Shown in pieces: positions 46,506 to 54,932 of a stretch of DNA of 64,000 nucleotides. Within the stretch, counting starts at the first letter, position 1. Each line of letters opens with the position of its first letter. The notes under the pieces are model-generated. The model ran no database searches and was not told where the DNA came from. It saw only the letters and a program-made list of their open reading frames with translations. Where the stretch lies: assembly GCA_041906465.1 (NCBI GenBank), contig JAYRJE010000011.1:124001-188000 (forward strand), read 5' to 3'. Position numbers and translations under genes: made by a program. This DNA is from Didemnitutus sp041906465 (GTDB taxonomy: Bacteria; Verrucomicrobiota; Verrucomicrobiia; Opitutales; Opitutaceae).

Positions 46506-49244
46506 ATGGCCTCGATCACCAAGAGCTACGAACCGCGCGACGTCGAAAAGAAGTGGTATGCCGCCTGGCAATCCGCCGATGCCTTCGCGGGCCGGGTCAA
46601 TCCCGCCAAGCCGGCTTACTCGATCGTCATCCCGCCGCCGAACGTCACCGGCGTGCTCACGATGGGCCACGTGTTGAACAACACGATTCAGGACATCCTG
46701 ATTCGCCGCGCGCGCCTCGAGGGCAAAGAGGCGATGTGGCTCCCGGGAACCGATCACGCCGGCATCGCCACGCAGACCGTCGTCGAGCGCGAGCTGCGCA
46801 AACAGAAGGTCCATCGTCGCGATCTCGGGCGCGAGAAGTTCCTCGAGAAGGTCTGGTCCTGGCGCGAGGAAAAGGGCGGCATCATCCTCAAGCAGCTGCA
46901 GGCGCTCGGCGCCTCCTGCGATTGGAGCCGCACACAGTTCACGATGGACCCGCACTACTCGCAGGCGGTGCTCAACGTGTTTGTCGACCTGTTCGCGAAG
47001 GGCCACATCTACCGCGGCAAGCGCATGGTGAATTGGTGCCCGGTGTCGCTCACCGCCCTCTCCGACGAGGAAGTCGTCATGAAACCCGCGAAGGGTTTCC
47101 TCTATCAAGTGCGCTACGAGCGCGTGGACGCACCGGGTGAATTCATCACCGTCAAGACGACGCGCCCCGAAACGATTCCCGGCGACGTGGCTATCGCCGT
47201 GCACCCTGACGATCCGCGCTATGCCGGCTGGATTGGCAAAAAAGTGCGCCGTCCGCTCGGGCCGATCGCCGAGATCCCGATCATCGCCGACAGCGCCGTC
47301 GACAAGGAGTTCGGTTCCGGCGCGCTGAAGATCACGCCGGCGCACGACAAAGTGGATTTCGAGATCGGCCAGCGCCACAAGCTCCCGCCGATCGACGTGC
47401 TCAATGCCGACGGCACGCTCAACGAGCTCGCCGGCCCCGAACTCGCGGGCATGGACCGTTTCGCGGGCCGCAAGAAAGCCGCGGAAATCCTGAAGGAGCG
47501 TGGCGCGCTCGTGAAGGAGGAGCCTTACGAGAACAACGTCGGCTATTCCGAACGCGCCGACGTGCCGATCGAGCCGCGCCTCACGTGGCAGTGGTGGCTT
47601 AAGTATCCGCGCGTCGAGGAGGCCAAGGCCGCCGTGCGCGACGGACACATCAAGTTCCACCCGGAACGCTGGTCGAAGGTTTACCTGCACTGGCTCGAAA
47701 ACATCCAGGACTGGTGCATCAGCCGCCAACTCTGGTGGGGCCACCGCATTCCGGTTTGGTATCGCAAGGGCCTCGACAAGGAGAAGCTCATCGAAGCCGA
47801 CCTGCGCGACCCCACGAAAGTCCACGTCTCGCTCGCCGGCCCCGCCGATCCGGAAAACTGGGTGCAGGAAGACGACGTGCTCGATACGTGGGCGTCGTCT
47901 TGGCTCTGGCCGTTCGCGACGCTCGGCTGGCCCGACAAGGACGCGATGGCCAAGGGCGGCTACGAGTATTTCTACCCGACGAGCACGCTCGTGACCGGTC
48001 CGGACATCATCTTCTTCTGGGTCGCGCGCATGATCATGGCCGGCCTCGAATACACGCACGAAGGCCAGCCGCTCGAAAAGCGAATCCCGTTCAAGGACGT
48101 CTATTTCACCGGCATCATCCGCGACCAGCAGGGCCGCAAGATGTCGAAGTCGCTCGGCAATTCGCCCGATCCGCTCGACCTGATCGCCAGCTACGGCGCG
48201 GACGGCCTGCGCTTCGGCATCATCTCGATCGCGCCGCAAGGCCAGGACATCCGTTTCCAGGAAGACCGCATCGAGAGCGGCAAGAATTTCTGCAACAAGC
48301 TCTGGAACGCCTGCCGCTTCCGCCAGATGAGCGGCGAGATGGCCGACAATTCCTCGCTCGCCGCCGTGCTCGCGCGACTCGAGCCCGCGAAGTTCGACGC
48401 CGACGACCACGCCATTGTCGATCGCCTGCTCGCCACCACGCGCGCGGTCGATCAGGCATTCGCGGCCTTCGAGTTCAGCAACGCCGTGCAGACGCTCTAC
48501 GGATTTTTCTGGAACGACTTCTGCGACTGGTATGTCGAGGTCTCGAAGGCGAAGCTCCAGGAGCCGTCCACGAAGGCCAACTGCCTCGCCATCCAGGACC
48601 TCGTGCTGCGCCAGACGCTGCTGCTGCTGCACCCGTTCACGCCGTTCATCACGGAGGAACTCTGGCACTTGCTCGGCTACGGTGCGGACAACGCGTTCCT
48701 CATGCGCGATGTGCGCATCGAAACGGGCGCGGCGCTCGAAGCCGAACTCGCCACGCGCGGCGTGCGCGTCGATTCCGCCGCCGCGGCCGAAGTCGGTCGG
48801 TTGAAGGACGTCACTTCGCAGCTTCGCGCCTTCAAGGCCGACAACGGCGAAGCTGCGAAAAAGGATTCCGAGTTCGTCGTCGAAACCGCCGACGCGCAGT
48901 GGAGCGTGATCGAAACGAACATGGCCAAGCTGAAACGCATGCTTGGTGCCGCTACGGTCACGCGCGGCAAGCTCTCGCCGAACGCGCCCGCGAGCGTCAC
49001 CGCTTACGGCACGTGGAATCTCATCCGCAAGGTCGGCTCCGGTGACGCCGCCGCCGAGAAGGCGCGCCTCACGAAAGAAGCCGAGACGCTCACCAAGCAC
49101 ATCGCCGGCACCGAAGCGCGCCTCAGCAACGAAGCGTTCGTCTCGAAGGCGCCGCCCGCGGTGCTCGAAGGCGCGCGCAAGCAACTCGCCGACCTCAAGG
49201 CCAAGAAGGCCGAAGTCGAGCGTCTGCTTGCCGCGCTCGGCTGA
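46506..49244 (+). CDS. valS: Valyl-tRNA synthetase
   Basis: A 912-aa class I synthetase. Motifs: PPPNVTGVLTMGHVLNNTIQ, where the HIGH box reads TMGH, so Thr replaces the usual first His; the CP1 editing domain (about 190-340) with TTRPETIPGDVA; and GRKMSKSLGNS (KMSKS). The anticodon-binding domain and a C-terminal coiled coil (from about 845) are present, so it is full length. ATG 46506 starts the normal ASITKSYEPRDVEKKWY sequence. Stands alone. Confidence 0.96.
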   Translation: MASITKSYEPRDVEKKWYAAWQSADAFAGRVNPAKPAYSIVIPPPNVTGVLTMGHVLNNTIQDILIRRARLEGKEAMWLPGTDHAGIATQTVVERELRKQKVHRRDLGREKFLEKVWSWREEKGGIILKQLQALGASCDWSRTQFTMDPHYSQAVLNVFVDLFAKGHIYRGKRMVNWCPVSLTALSDEEVVMKPAKGFLYQVRYERVDAPGEFITVKTTRPETIPGDVAIAVHPDDPRYAGWIGKKVRRPLGPIAEIPIIADSAVDKEFGSGALKITPAHDKVDFEIGQRHKLPPIDVLNADGTLNELAGPELAGMDRFAGRKKAAEILKERGALVKEEPYENNVGYSERADVPIEPRLTWQWWLKYPRVEEAKAAVRDGHIKFHPERWSKVYLHWLENIQDWCISRQLWWGHRIPVWYRKGLDKEKLIEADLRDPTKVHVSLAGPADPENWVQEDDVLDTWASSWLWPFATLGWPDKDAMAKGGYEYFYPTSTLVTGPDIIFFWVARMIMAGLEYTHEGQPLEKRIPFKDVYFTGIIRDQQGRKMSKSLGNSPDPLDLIASYGADGLRFGIISIAPQGQDIRFQEDRIESGKNFCNKLWNACRFRQMSGEMADNSSLAAVLARLEPAKFDADDHAIVDRLLATTRAVDQAFAAFEFSNAVQTLYGFFWNDFCDWYVEVSKAKLQEPSTKANCLAIQDLVLRQTLLLLHPFTPFITEELWHLLGYGADNAFLMRDVRIETGAALEAELATRGVRVDSAAAAEVGRLKDVTSQLRAFKADNGEAAKKDSEFVVETADAQWSVIETNMAKLKRMLGAATVTRGKLSPNAPASVTAYGTWNLIRKVGSGDAAAEKARLTKEAETLTKHIAGTEARLSNEAFVSKAPPAVLEGARKQLADLKAKKAEVERLLAALG

Positions 49245-49296
49245 GCGAAGCGTCGCGCAGGCTTGCCGTGCGGATCGCGCTCGGCAGGCTCGCGGC

Positions 49297-49776
49297 ATGA
49301 GCTTGCTTACCCCGCGAATCCTCCTTGGCGGCGCGCTCGCGCTTGGCCTGCTGTTCCCTCGCTTGGTCGCTGCGGACGCCTCTGGTCCGCGCTACTACGC
49401 CATGCCGTCCACCGGTGGCGTTCCGCTGCCGTTTTCGGAAGCGGTTCAACTCGGCGAGACGCTCTACGTTTCCGGCCAGGTCGGCAACGCGCCCGGCACG
49501 TTCACGCTGGTGCCCGGTGGGATCGACGCGGAGGCGCGGCAGGTCATGGAGAACCTGAAGTCGATCCTGGAGCGCCACGGCAGCTCGCTCGACCGCGTGA
49601 TGAAGTGCACCGTTTTCCTCGCCGACATCAAGGACTGGCCGGCGTTTAACGCCGTCTATCGGACCTACTTCAAGACGAACCTCCCCGCGCGCAGCGCGCT
49701 CGCCGCGAGTGGGCTGGCATTGGGCGCGAAGGTCGAAGTCGAATGCATCGCCTGGGCTCCGCCAGCGAAACATTGA
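49297..49776 (+). CDS. Exported RidA/YjgF-family protein
   Basis: A 159-aa protein: hydrophobic signal peptide (about 1-26, ending LVAAD) on a complete RidA domain. Motifs LPFSEAVQLGETLYVSGQVG, KCTVFLADIKDW and a late PARSALAASGLALGAKVEVE, with the conserved Arg and Glu that hold the imine or enamine substrate. Ordinary RidA is cytosolic; the export signal suggests a periplasmic version, widespread in some phyla, with unknown substrate. ATG 49297 is the only start giving the signal. Confidence 0.85.
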   Translation: MSLLTPRILLGGALALGLLFPRLVAADASGPRYYAMPSTGGVPLPFSEAVQLGETLYVSGQVGNAPGTFTLVPGGIDAEARQVMENLKSILERHGSSLDRVMKCTVFLADIKDWPAFNAVYRTYFKTNLPARSALAASGLALGAKVEVECIAWAPPAKH

Positions 49777-49931
49777 GCGTTCGGCCAGGGCGGATCGATG
49801 CTCGCCGTCACGATTTGCTGATATAGCGACTCGATCGTCGTAGACCTCGACTGCCGGGCGCAGAGCATCGCGGCGGCGGTGCTGGTTTCCGCCCCAGGTG
49901 CGCGGCGCGGCCGGACAGGCGGACGCTCGCG

Positions 49932-50084
49932 CTACGCGATCGTAGGAAACTCCGCGAAGAACGTGGCGCTTTGGCCCGGGGTTGACTCGACGTCAAGCGG
50001 GCCGCCGTGGGCGACGACGAGGTCGCGGGCGAGCGCGAGGCCGAGGCCGGACGACGACTCGCCGCCGGTCGGGGGCGCAGCTGC
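49932..50084 (-). pseudogene. C-terminal remnant of a histidine kinase
   Basis: Minus-strand frame ending at TAG 49934-49932 that reads PTGGESSSGLGLALARDLV, then VAHGGPLDVES and ATFFAEFP, plainly the G2-box end of a kinase ATPase domain. It closely parallels the last 50 residues of the intact kinase at 51018-53045. Homology stops at about 50084 with no upstream kinase sequence. The rest of the 473-bp gap 49777-50249 has no gene, but it carries the palindrome at 50172-50189. Confidence 0.8.
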
Positions 50085-50171
50085 ATTCACGGATGCCGTG
50101 TGTCGATTGGCTGCAAAGGCTTGCGATCAAATCGGTATAGCCTGCCGGATCGAACGTATACGCACGGTTGT

Positions 50172-50189
50172 TGTCGTCGAAAAACGACA
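50172..50189. promoter_or_regulatory. TGTCGT-N6-ACGACA palindrome before PEP-CTERM gene, copy 1
   Basis: TGTCGTCGAAAAACGACA with perfect 6-bp arms, ending 60 bp before the ATG. A second copy at 53827-53844 differs at one position. AT-rich TTAATATATC (50211-50220) lies 21 bp downstream as a possible -10 region. TGGACC-N5-TTGTT (50196-50211) is an imperfect sigma-54-like alternative. The site is well placed for an activator. Confidence 0.65.
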
Positions 50190-50249
50190 GGCTCTTGGAC
50201 CAGAAATTGTTTAATATATCGGGACACACTCGGACCACCACCCGTCACC

Positions 50250-50912
50250 ATGCTCACTCCCACGCGTATTGTCGCGCGGAGCCTCATTGGCCTCGCGCTT
50301 TTGTCTGCCCTCGTCGGTCACGCCCAGACCTTGACCACCTCCAACCTGGCGCAGAGCCGGGTCGATCCAGATTACGTCTTCCGGAGAAACGGTTTCTTCG
50401 GAGAGGAAATCTTTTCTTACGGTTCCGCGTTCACCACGGGCAACCTGAGTTCAACGCTCGCGAGCATCTCCATCGCGCTCGCTGCCGGTTCCTCCGGCTC
50501 CGGCTTCACGGTCACGGTGAATCAATTCGCCCCGGGCGGCCCCGGCGCGGTTTTGGAAACGTTGAGTGGCCTGAGTAATCCGAGCTCAGCGGGCACCTTT
50601 TCCTACACCAGCAGTGGGCTGGTCCTCGACGCCAACTCCACTTACGCGATCGTGGTCTCGGTCTCGGCGCCTTCCTACGGCAGCTTCAATGTCCATCGCA
50701 CCGTCTCGAACGGCGACACCGGGAGCGCGGGCTGGTCGGTCTATGACACCGGCTACCAATACTACGACGGCGAGTGGCATGCCGACCCTGCCAAGGTTGT
50801 CTCCAGTGTCACGGCTTCGGCGGTGCCGGAACCGAGCACGTGGGCAGCCATCGTCGGAGCGTGCGCTCTGGGGGCGACCGTGCTCATGCGACGCCAGCGT
50901 CGCTGCGCCTGA
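50250..50912 (+). CDS. PEP-CTERM sorting domain protein, 220 aa
   Basis: Secreted protein with a signal peptide (about 1-25, ending GHAQ), a Ser/Gly/Thr-rich beta-type body and the sorting tail VPEPSTWAAIVGACALGATV followed by basic residues (MRRQRR), the pattern cut by exosortase. The body resembles choice-of-anchor domains. It is probably anchored or released at the cell surface with an exopolysaccharide. No exosortase gene is in this window. A strong terminator follows at 50951. Confidence 0.88.
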   Translation: MLTPTRIVARSLIGLALLSALVGHAQTLTTSNLAQSRVDPDYVFRRNGFFGEEIFSYGSAFTTGNLSSTLASISIALAAGSSGSGFTVTVNQFAPGGPGAVLETLSGLSNPSSAGTFSYTSSGLVLDANSTYAIVVSVSAPSYGSFNVHRTVSNGDTGSAGWSVYDTGYQYYDGEWHADPAKVVSSVTASAVPEPSTWAAIVGACALGATVLMRRQRRCA

Positions 50913-50950
50913 TCTGCGAAGCGGTCTTACACCCATCGTATCGATTCTTT

Positions 50951-50983
50951 CTGGCCAGGCCATGCGCCTGGCCAGTTTTATTT
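50951..50983 (+). terminator. Intrinsic terminator after PEP-CTERM gene
   Basis: CTGGCCAGGC (50951-50960) pairs perfectly with GCCTGGCCAG (50966-50975) over a 5-nt loop, followed by TTTTATTT. It ends the PEP-CTERM transcript and, read on the other strand, lies just past the stop of the convergent kinase gene. Confidence 0.9.
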
Positions 50984-51017
50984 GGTCACAGCGTGAAGGG
51001 GAACCGGTATTCGCCGC

Positions 51018-53045
51018 TCAGCTCGGGGCCCCTGGAAAATCCGCGTAGAAGGTCGCGCCTCGACCCGGCTCCGACTCGACGTCGAGCGTGCCACCGTGGG
51101 CGAGGACGAGGTCGCGTGCGAGCGCGAGGCCCAGACCGGACGACGACTCGCCGCCGGTCGGCGCGGCGCTGAGGCGGCGGAAGCGTTGGAAGAGTCCCGC
51201 ACGATCTTCGGCAGTGAGGCCCGGGCCTTCGTCGCGCACTTCGAAGCGCACACTGCCGCTGGCGCCGCGACGGACGGTGAGACGGGTCGTGGTGTTGGGC
51301 GGGGAAAATTTCAAGGCGTTGCTGACGAGATTTTCGAGCACTTGGCGGAGCCGCGCAGCGTCACCTTCGATGCGCGTGCTTCCGCTGACCGTTTCGGCCA
51401 CGACTTCAATGCGCTGGCTTTTTCGCGCGGCGCGGTCGGCGAAAACGGCGGCAACGTCGTCGGCCAGCTCCGCGAGGTCGAGGGTCTCGCGCTGGAGTTC
51501 GAGGCGGCCGGATTCTGCGGCGGAGCTGTCGAGGAGATCTTGCACGAGTCCGAGCATGCGCTGGCTCTCGGTGCGCAGGGTGCGCGCGCGTTCGGCAACG
51601 GCGGGGCGATCCTCATTCTCCTCGGCCAGCATCTCGGCGGTCATCATCGTGCCGACGAGCGGGGCTTTGAGGTCGTGGGAGGCGAGGTCGAGGAGTTTGG
51701 ATTTCAGCGCGGCGGCTTCCTCGGCGGCGTCGCGGGCGCGGCGGGTTTCTTCGAGGACGCGGCGTTCGGCGCGCGCGATGGCGCGTTGACGGCTGATGAT
51801 CGCGATCGCGGCGATGGCGCCGAACACGAGCAGGCCGGCGAGTCCGATCCGCTCGAAGCGGGTGCGGCGCAGCTCGGCATCCTTGAGCGCGAGGTCCGCG
51901 TCTTTCTTTTGCTGCGCGACGTTAAGCTCGGCGATTTGGCGTGAGCGTTTCTCGGCATCGAAGCGCTCGCGCAGTTCGGCGATCGTCTTGGCGGTGTTCT
52001 CTCCGGCGACGGTGTCGTTCTCTGTTTGGGCCTTGCGCTGGTATTCGAGGGCGGTGCGGTAATCGCCGGTCGCGGCGTAGGCTTCGCTGAAGGCGCCGTA
52101 GAGATTGCCGAGGATCTCGTGGCTGCCGACTTTCTCGGCGAGCGGCGCGGCGAGGCGGAGCTGGGCGAGCGCTTCCTCGCCGCGACCGAGGCGCGCAAGA
52201 GTCGAGGCGACCGAGAGACGAGCGGAGGCGATGTGGCGGGGCACGCCGAGTTGGAGACGGAGGGCGAGGGCCTGTTCGAAGAACGGCAGCGCGGCGGCGT
52301 GATTCTTGGCGGTGTTTTCGAGTGCGCCGAGATTGATCAAGGCGTTGGCCATGCTGCGGCGGTTGTTCGCGGCGGTGTGCACGCGGAGGTTTTCCAGCAG
52401 GAGCGGACGGGCTTCGTCGAAGCGCTGTTGATCGTAGAGGAGAATGGCGAGGTTGTTGCGTATCTGGAGCCGGAGGTCGTCGAAGTTGTTTTTCTCGGCG
52501 AGGGCCAGCGCGGTGCGATAGAGTTGTTCGGATTGGTCGAAGAGTTTCTGGTGGCGCGCGACGATGCCTCGACTGTTGAGCACGCGGATGAACAGGGACG
52601 TATCCTTGAGCTCTTCGGCGGTGCGTTGCGCGTCGAGGTAGCAGGCCTCGGCGGCGGTGTAGTCGCCGCGATTCCAATAGATTTGGCCCGACTCGTAGAC
52701 GAGCGCGGCGTGCGCCAGGCGGTCCGCGGGCGTGGGGTCGAGCGGAAGGGCAAGGCCGGCGTCGGTCACTTGGCGGGCTTCGCCAAAGTTGCTGTTTCGG
52801 CGGAGCGATTCGCTGAGCTGGGCGCGGGCGCGGAGCTCGTCGGCGCGGTTTGGACTCTGTAACGCGAGCGCCAGCGCTTCACGTGCGACGGGAATGGCGC
52901 GGGCGGGCTCGTTGGCGTCGAAGGCGCGGGCTTGGCGGATCAGCGCGTCGAGCCGCTGGGCGACAGATTCATCTGCGGGTTGGGCCAACGCGATCGAGGA
53001 CCAGCCGAGGGCGAGTAGCAGGCAACGACGGATCGGGGTGAGCAT
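51018..53045 (-). CDS. TPR-containing sensor histidine kinase
   Basis: A 675-aa kinase. Signal sequence (about 1-21), an extracytoplasmic array of tetratricopeptide repeats (about 60-370), a short coiled coil, one membrane helix near 410-430, then HisKA with LLDLASHDLKAPLVGT (phosphoacceptor His), N box LENLVSNALKFSPP, G1 DEGPGL and G2 GESSSGLGLALARD. TPR sensors usually read protein or peptide partners at the envelope. It is transcribed divergently from a NarL-type regulator 78 bp away, its probable partner. ATG 53045 begins a clean signal; longer frames upstream overlap the regulator. Confidence 0.92.
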   Translation of the reverse strand: MLTPIRRCLLLALGWSSIALAQPADESVAQRLDALIRQARAFDANEPARAIPVAREALALALQSPNRADELRARAQLSESLRRNSNFGEARQVTDAGLALPLDPTPADRLAHAALVYESGQIYWNRGDYTAAEACYLDAQRTAEELKDTSLFIRVLNSRGIVARHQKLFDQSEQLYRTALALAEKNNFDDLRLQIRNNLAILLYDQQRFDEARPLLLENLRVHTAANNRRSMANALINLGALENTAKNHAAALPFFEQALALRLQLGVPRHIASARLSVASTLARLGRGEEALAQLRLAAPLAEKVGSHEILGNLYGAFSEAYAATGDYRTALEYQRKAQTENDTVAGENTAKTIAELRERFDAEKRSRQIAELNVAQQKKDADLALKDAELRRTRFERIGLAGLLVFGAIAAIAIISRQRAIARAERRVLEETRRARDAAEEAAALKSKLLDLASHDLKAPLVGTMMTAEMLAEENEDRPAVAERARTLRTESQRMLGLVQDLLDSSAAESGRLELQRETLDLAELADDVAAVFADRAARKSQRIEVVAETVSGSTRIEGDAARLRQVLENLVSNALKFSPPNTTTRLTVRRGASGSVRFEVRDEGPGLTAEDRAGLFQRFRRLSAAPTGGESSSGLGLALARDLVLAHGGTLDVESEPGRGATFYADFPGAPS

Positions 53046-53123
53046 GGCACCGGAGGTTGGGGCAGCAGAATTTATAAGAAAAGCGTTGATCGAGCTTATT
53101 CCGCACCGGACTGTATTGTGTCG

Positions 53124-53768
53124 ATGTCGGAAACCAACGGCCCCCTGATATTGCTCGCGGATGATCACGTGTTGATCCGCGATGCGCTGGCGTCGGTCAT
53201 CTTGCGGCGAGTGCCGGGCGCACGGTGCGAATGCACCGACACGGCGGCGGAGACCATCAAGGCGGTGACGCGGGCGGAGTGGAGCTTGCTGGTGCTCGAT
53301 CTCGGACTGCCGGGAGGGCGCGAGTTCGAAGCGCTGCGGCAGGTGCGTGCGCTGCGTCCGTCGTTGCCGATCCTCGTGTATTCGATGTTCCCGGAGCAGA
53401 AGATGGGGGTCGCCGCGATCGAGGCGGGGGCCGACGGCTATTTGTGCAAGACGGCGGATCGCGAGACGGTGGCGAAAGCGGTGGCGGAGACGCTGGCCGG
53501 CGATGGCTATCGGAGTGAGCGATTGCGGCGGTTGCTCACCCAACGGGCGAGCGGGCGGGCGCGTGGTGATGTGGCGCTGTCGCCGCGCGAGTTGGAAGTA
53601 TTGATCGAGTTGGGGCGCGGTCGTTCGAACAAGGAAATCGCGGCGGGCCTCGCTATCAGCGTCACCTCCGTCGGCACGTATCGCACGCGCATCATGGACA
53701 AGCTCGGCGTGAGCACGACCGCGGATCTGTTGCGCCACGTTATCGAGCACCGCTTGACGCGCGAGTAG
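53124..53768 (+). CDS. NarL/LuxR-type response regulator
   Basis: A 214-aa regulator: receiver with LILLADDHVLIRD, phosphoacceptor Asp in LLVLDLGLPGG and Lys in GYLCKTADRE, linker, then LuxR-type helix-turn-helix with LSPRELEVLIELGRGRSNKE and TVGTYRTRIMDKLGV-like recognition segment (here SVGTYRTRIMDKLGV). It pairs with the divergent kinase. Regulators of this class bind inverted repeats; the TGTCGT-N6-ACGACA palindromes on both sides of the pair are candidate targets. ATG 53124; a GTG at 53118 is possible. Confidence 0.92.
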   Translation: MSETNGPLILLADDHVLIRDALASVILRRVPGARCECTDTAAETIKAVTRAEWSLLVLDLGLPGGREFEALRQVRALRPSLPILVYSMFPEQKMGVAAIEAGADGYLCKTADRETVAKAVAETLAGDGYRSERLRRLLTQRASGRARGDVALSPRELEVLIELGRGRSNKEIAAGLAISVTSVGTYRTRIMDKLGVSTTADLLRHVIEHRLTRE

Positions 53769-53826
53769 GGGGGCCGTTTCGCGCTCACGGGCGCGGGCGA
53801 ATCGTGTCGCGCCGGGTTTGCGCGCG

Positions 53827-53844
53827 TGTCGTCGGAAAACGACA
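53827..53844. promoter_or_regulatory. TGTCGT-N6-ACGACA palindrome before secreted-protein operon, copy 2
   Basis: TGTCGTCGGAAAACGACA, 17 of 18 positions identical to the copy at 50172-50189 and likewise followed by GG. It ends 93 bp before the first ATG of a four-gene exported-protein operon and 58 bp after the regulator stop. GATAAC at 53865-53870 may serve as a -10 region at similar distance. Confidence 0.65.
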
Positions 53845-53937
53845 GGACGCCGCGCAGATAGGGTGATAACCTGTGAGCGCAGTCAGGAAGAACGGGCCGG
53901 GCCACCGCGCTCTCGGGCTGCGCTTTTTCTTTTTTCT

Positions 53938-54900
53938 ATGGCGCTCTCCACTGCACCTCTTCGTTCACTGTTTTCGTCGCGGCCGTTGCGTTCGCGCTGG
54001 TTGGCCTTGGCGCTGTTCGCGGCGCTGGTCGTGATTACCGTTCCCGCATCCGCCCAGGTGCCGGGGCTCCTGAACTACCAAGGCAAGGTTTCGGTGTCGG
54101 GCGTGCCGTTCAGCGGCAACGGTCGTTTCAAGTTCGCGCTCGTCGACGGCGCGGGCGCGACGACGTATTGGAGCAACGACGGCACGAGCGCCGCCGGGAG
54201 CGAGCCGAGCGCCGCCGTGACCCTGACGGTCGTGCGCGGAATCTACGCGGTGCAACTCGGGGACACGACGCTGCCGAACATGGCGACGCCGGTGCCGATG
54301 GGCGCCTTTGCCAACGGCGACGTGCGTCTGCGCGTCTGGTTTGACGACGGTGTGCACGGTTTCCAACTGCTCTCGCCCGACCAACGCCTCGCTTCGGTCG
54401 GCTATGCGATGTCGGCCGCCACTCTGAGCGAGAGCGGCCTCGCCAAAGTCGAGGAATCCGCCTCGGCCGCCGCGAAAAGCGCCGTGGCCGAAGCCGTCGC
54501 GGCGGCGGTGGACCAAACTGCGCAGGCCAAGACCGCACAGGCTGCCGCCGAGAAGGCCCTCGCGACCGCTCAAGCGGCCGACACGGCGTCGCAGTTGCAG
54601 GCGGCGAACACGCAGGTGGCGCAGTTGCAGCAGACGGTGAGCGACCTGACGGCCAAGCTGGCAGACACGCAGAAGACGCTGCAGGCGCAGATCGCGGATT
54701 TGAACAACAAGGTGGACTCGCTGACGAAGGACGGCGCGGCGAAGGATGCGACGATCACGGATCTGAACAATCAGCTGGCGACTTCCGTGGCGATGGTGGC
54801 GGCGAAAGATACCCAGATCTCCGACCTGAACGCGCAGATTGTGAAACTGCAGTCTGAGATCGACGATCTCAAGGCGCAGCTCGCGAACCCGGGCCCGTAA
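53938..54900 (+). CDS. Exported protein with C-terminal coiled coil
   Basis: A 320-aa protein: signal peptide (about 1-39, ending PASAQ), then a beta domain starting VPGLLNYQGKVSVSG and including YWSNDGTSAAGSEPSAAV and LLSPDQRLASVGYAM. That domain recurs in many Verrucomicrobia surface proteins, often before collagen-like or fibre segments. From about 165 to the end it is Ala/Gln/Asp-rich heptad coiled coil (TVSDLTAKLADTQKTLQAQI), likely forming a trimer or stalk. First gene of the operon; the TAA stop shares a base with a following ATG. Confidence 0.75.
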   Translation: MALSTAPLRSLFSSRPLRSRWLALALFAALVVITVPASAQVPGLLNYQGKVSVSGVPFSGNGRFKFALVDGAGATTYWSNDGTSAAGSEPSAAVTLTVVRGIYAVQLGDTTLPNMATPVPMGAFANGDVRLRVWFDDGVHGFQLLSPDQRLASVGYAMSAATLSESGLAKVEESASAAAKSAVAEAVAAAVDQTAQAKTAQAAAEKALATAQAADTASQLQAANTQVAQLQQTVSDLTAKLADTQKTLQAQIADLNNKVDSLTKDGAAKDATITDLNNQLATSVAMVAAKDTQISDLNAQIVKLQSEIDDLKAQLANPGP

Positions 54901-54932
54901 TGCGGTCCGATCACGAGTCCCGAGGCAGAACG

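Noticed and set aside
46482..49298. A 938-codon minus-strand frame opposite valS
   Set aside because: Antisense shadow of a conserved essential gene in GC-rich DNA.
50196..50211. Sigma-54 promoter TGGACC-N5-TTGTT before the PEP-CTERM gene
   Set aside because: Two of six bases differ in the -24 element and one of five in the -12 element, and the second palindrome-bearing promoter has nothing similar; kept only as a remark.
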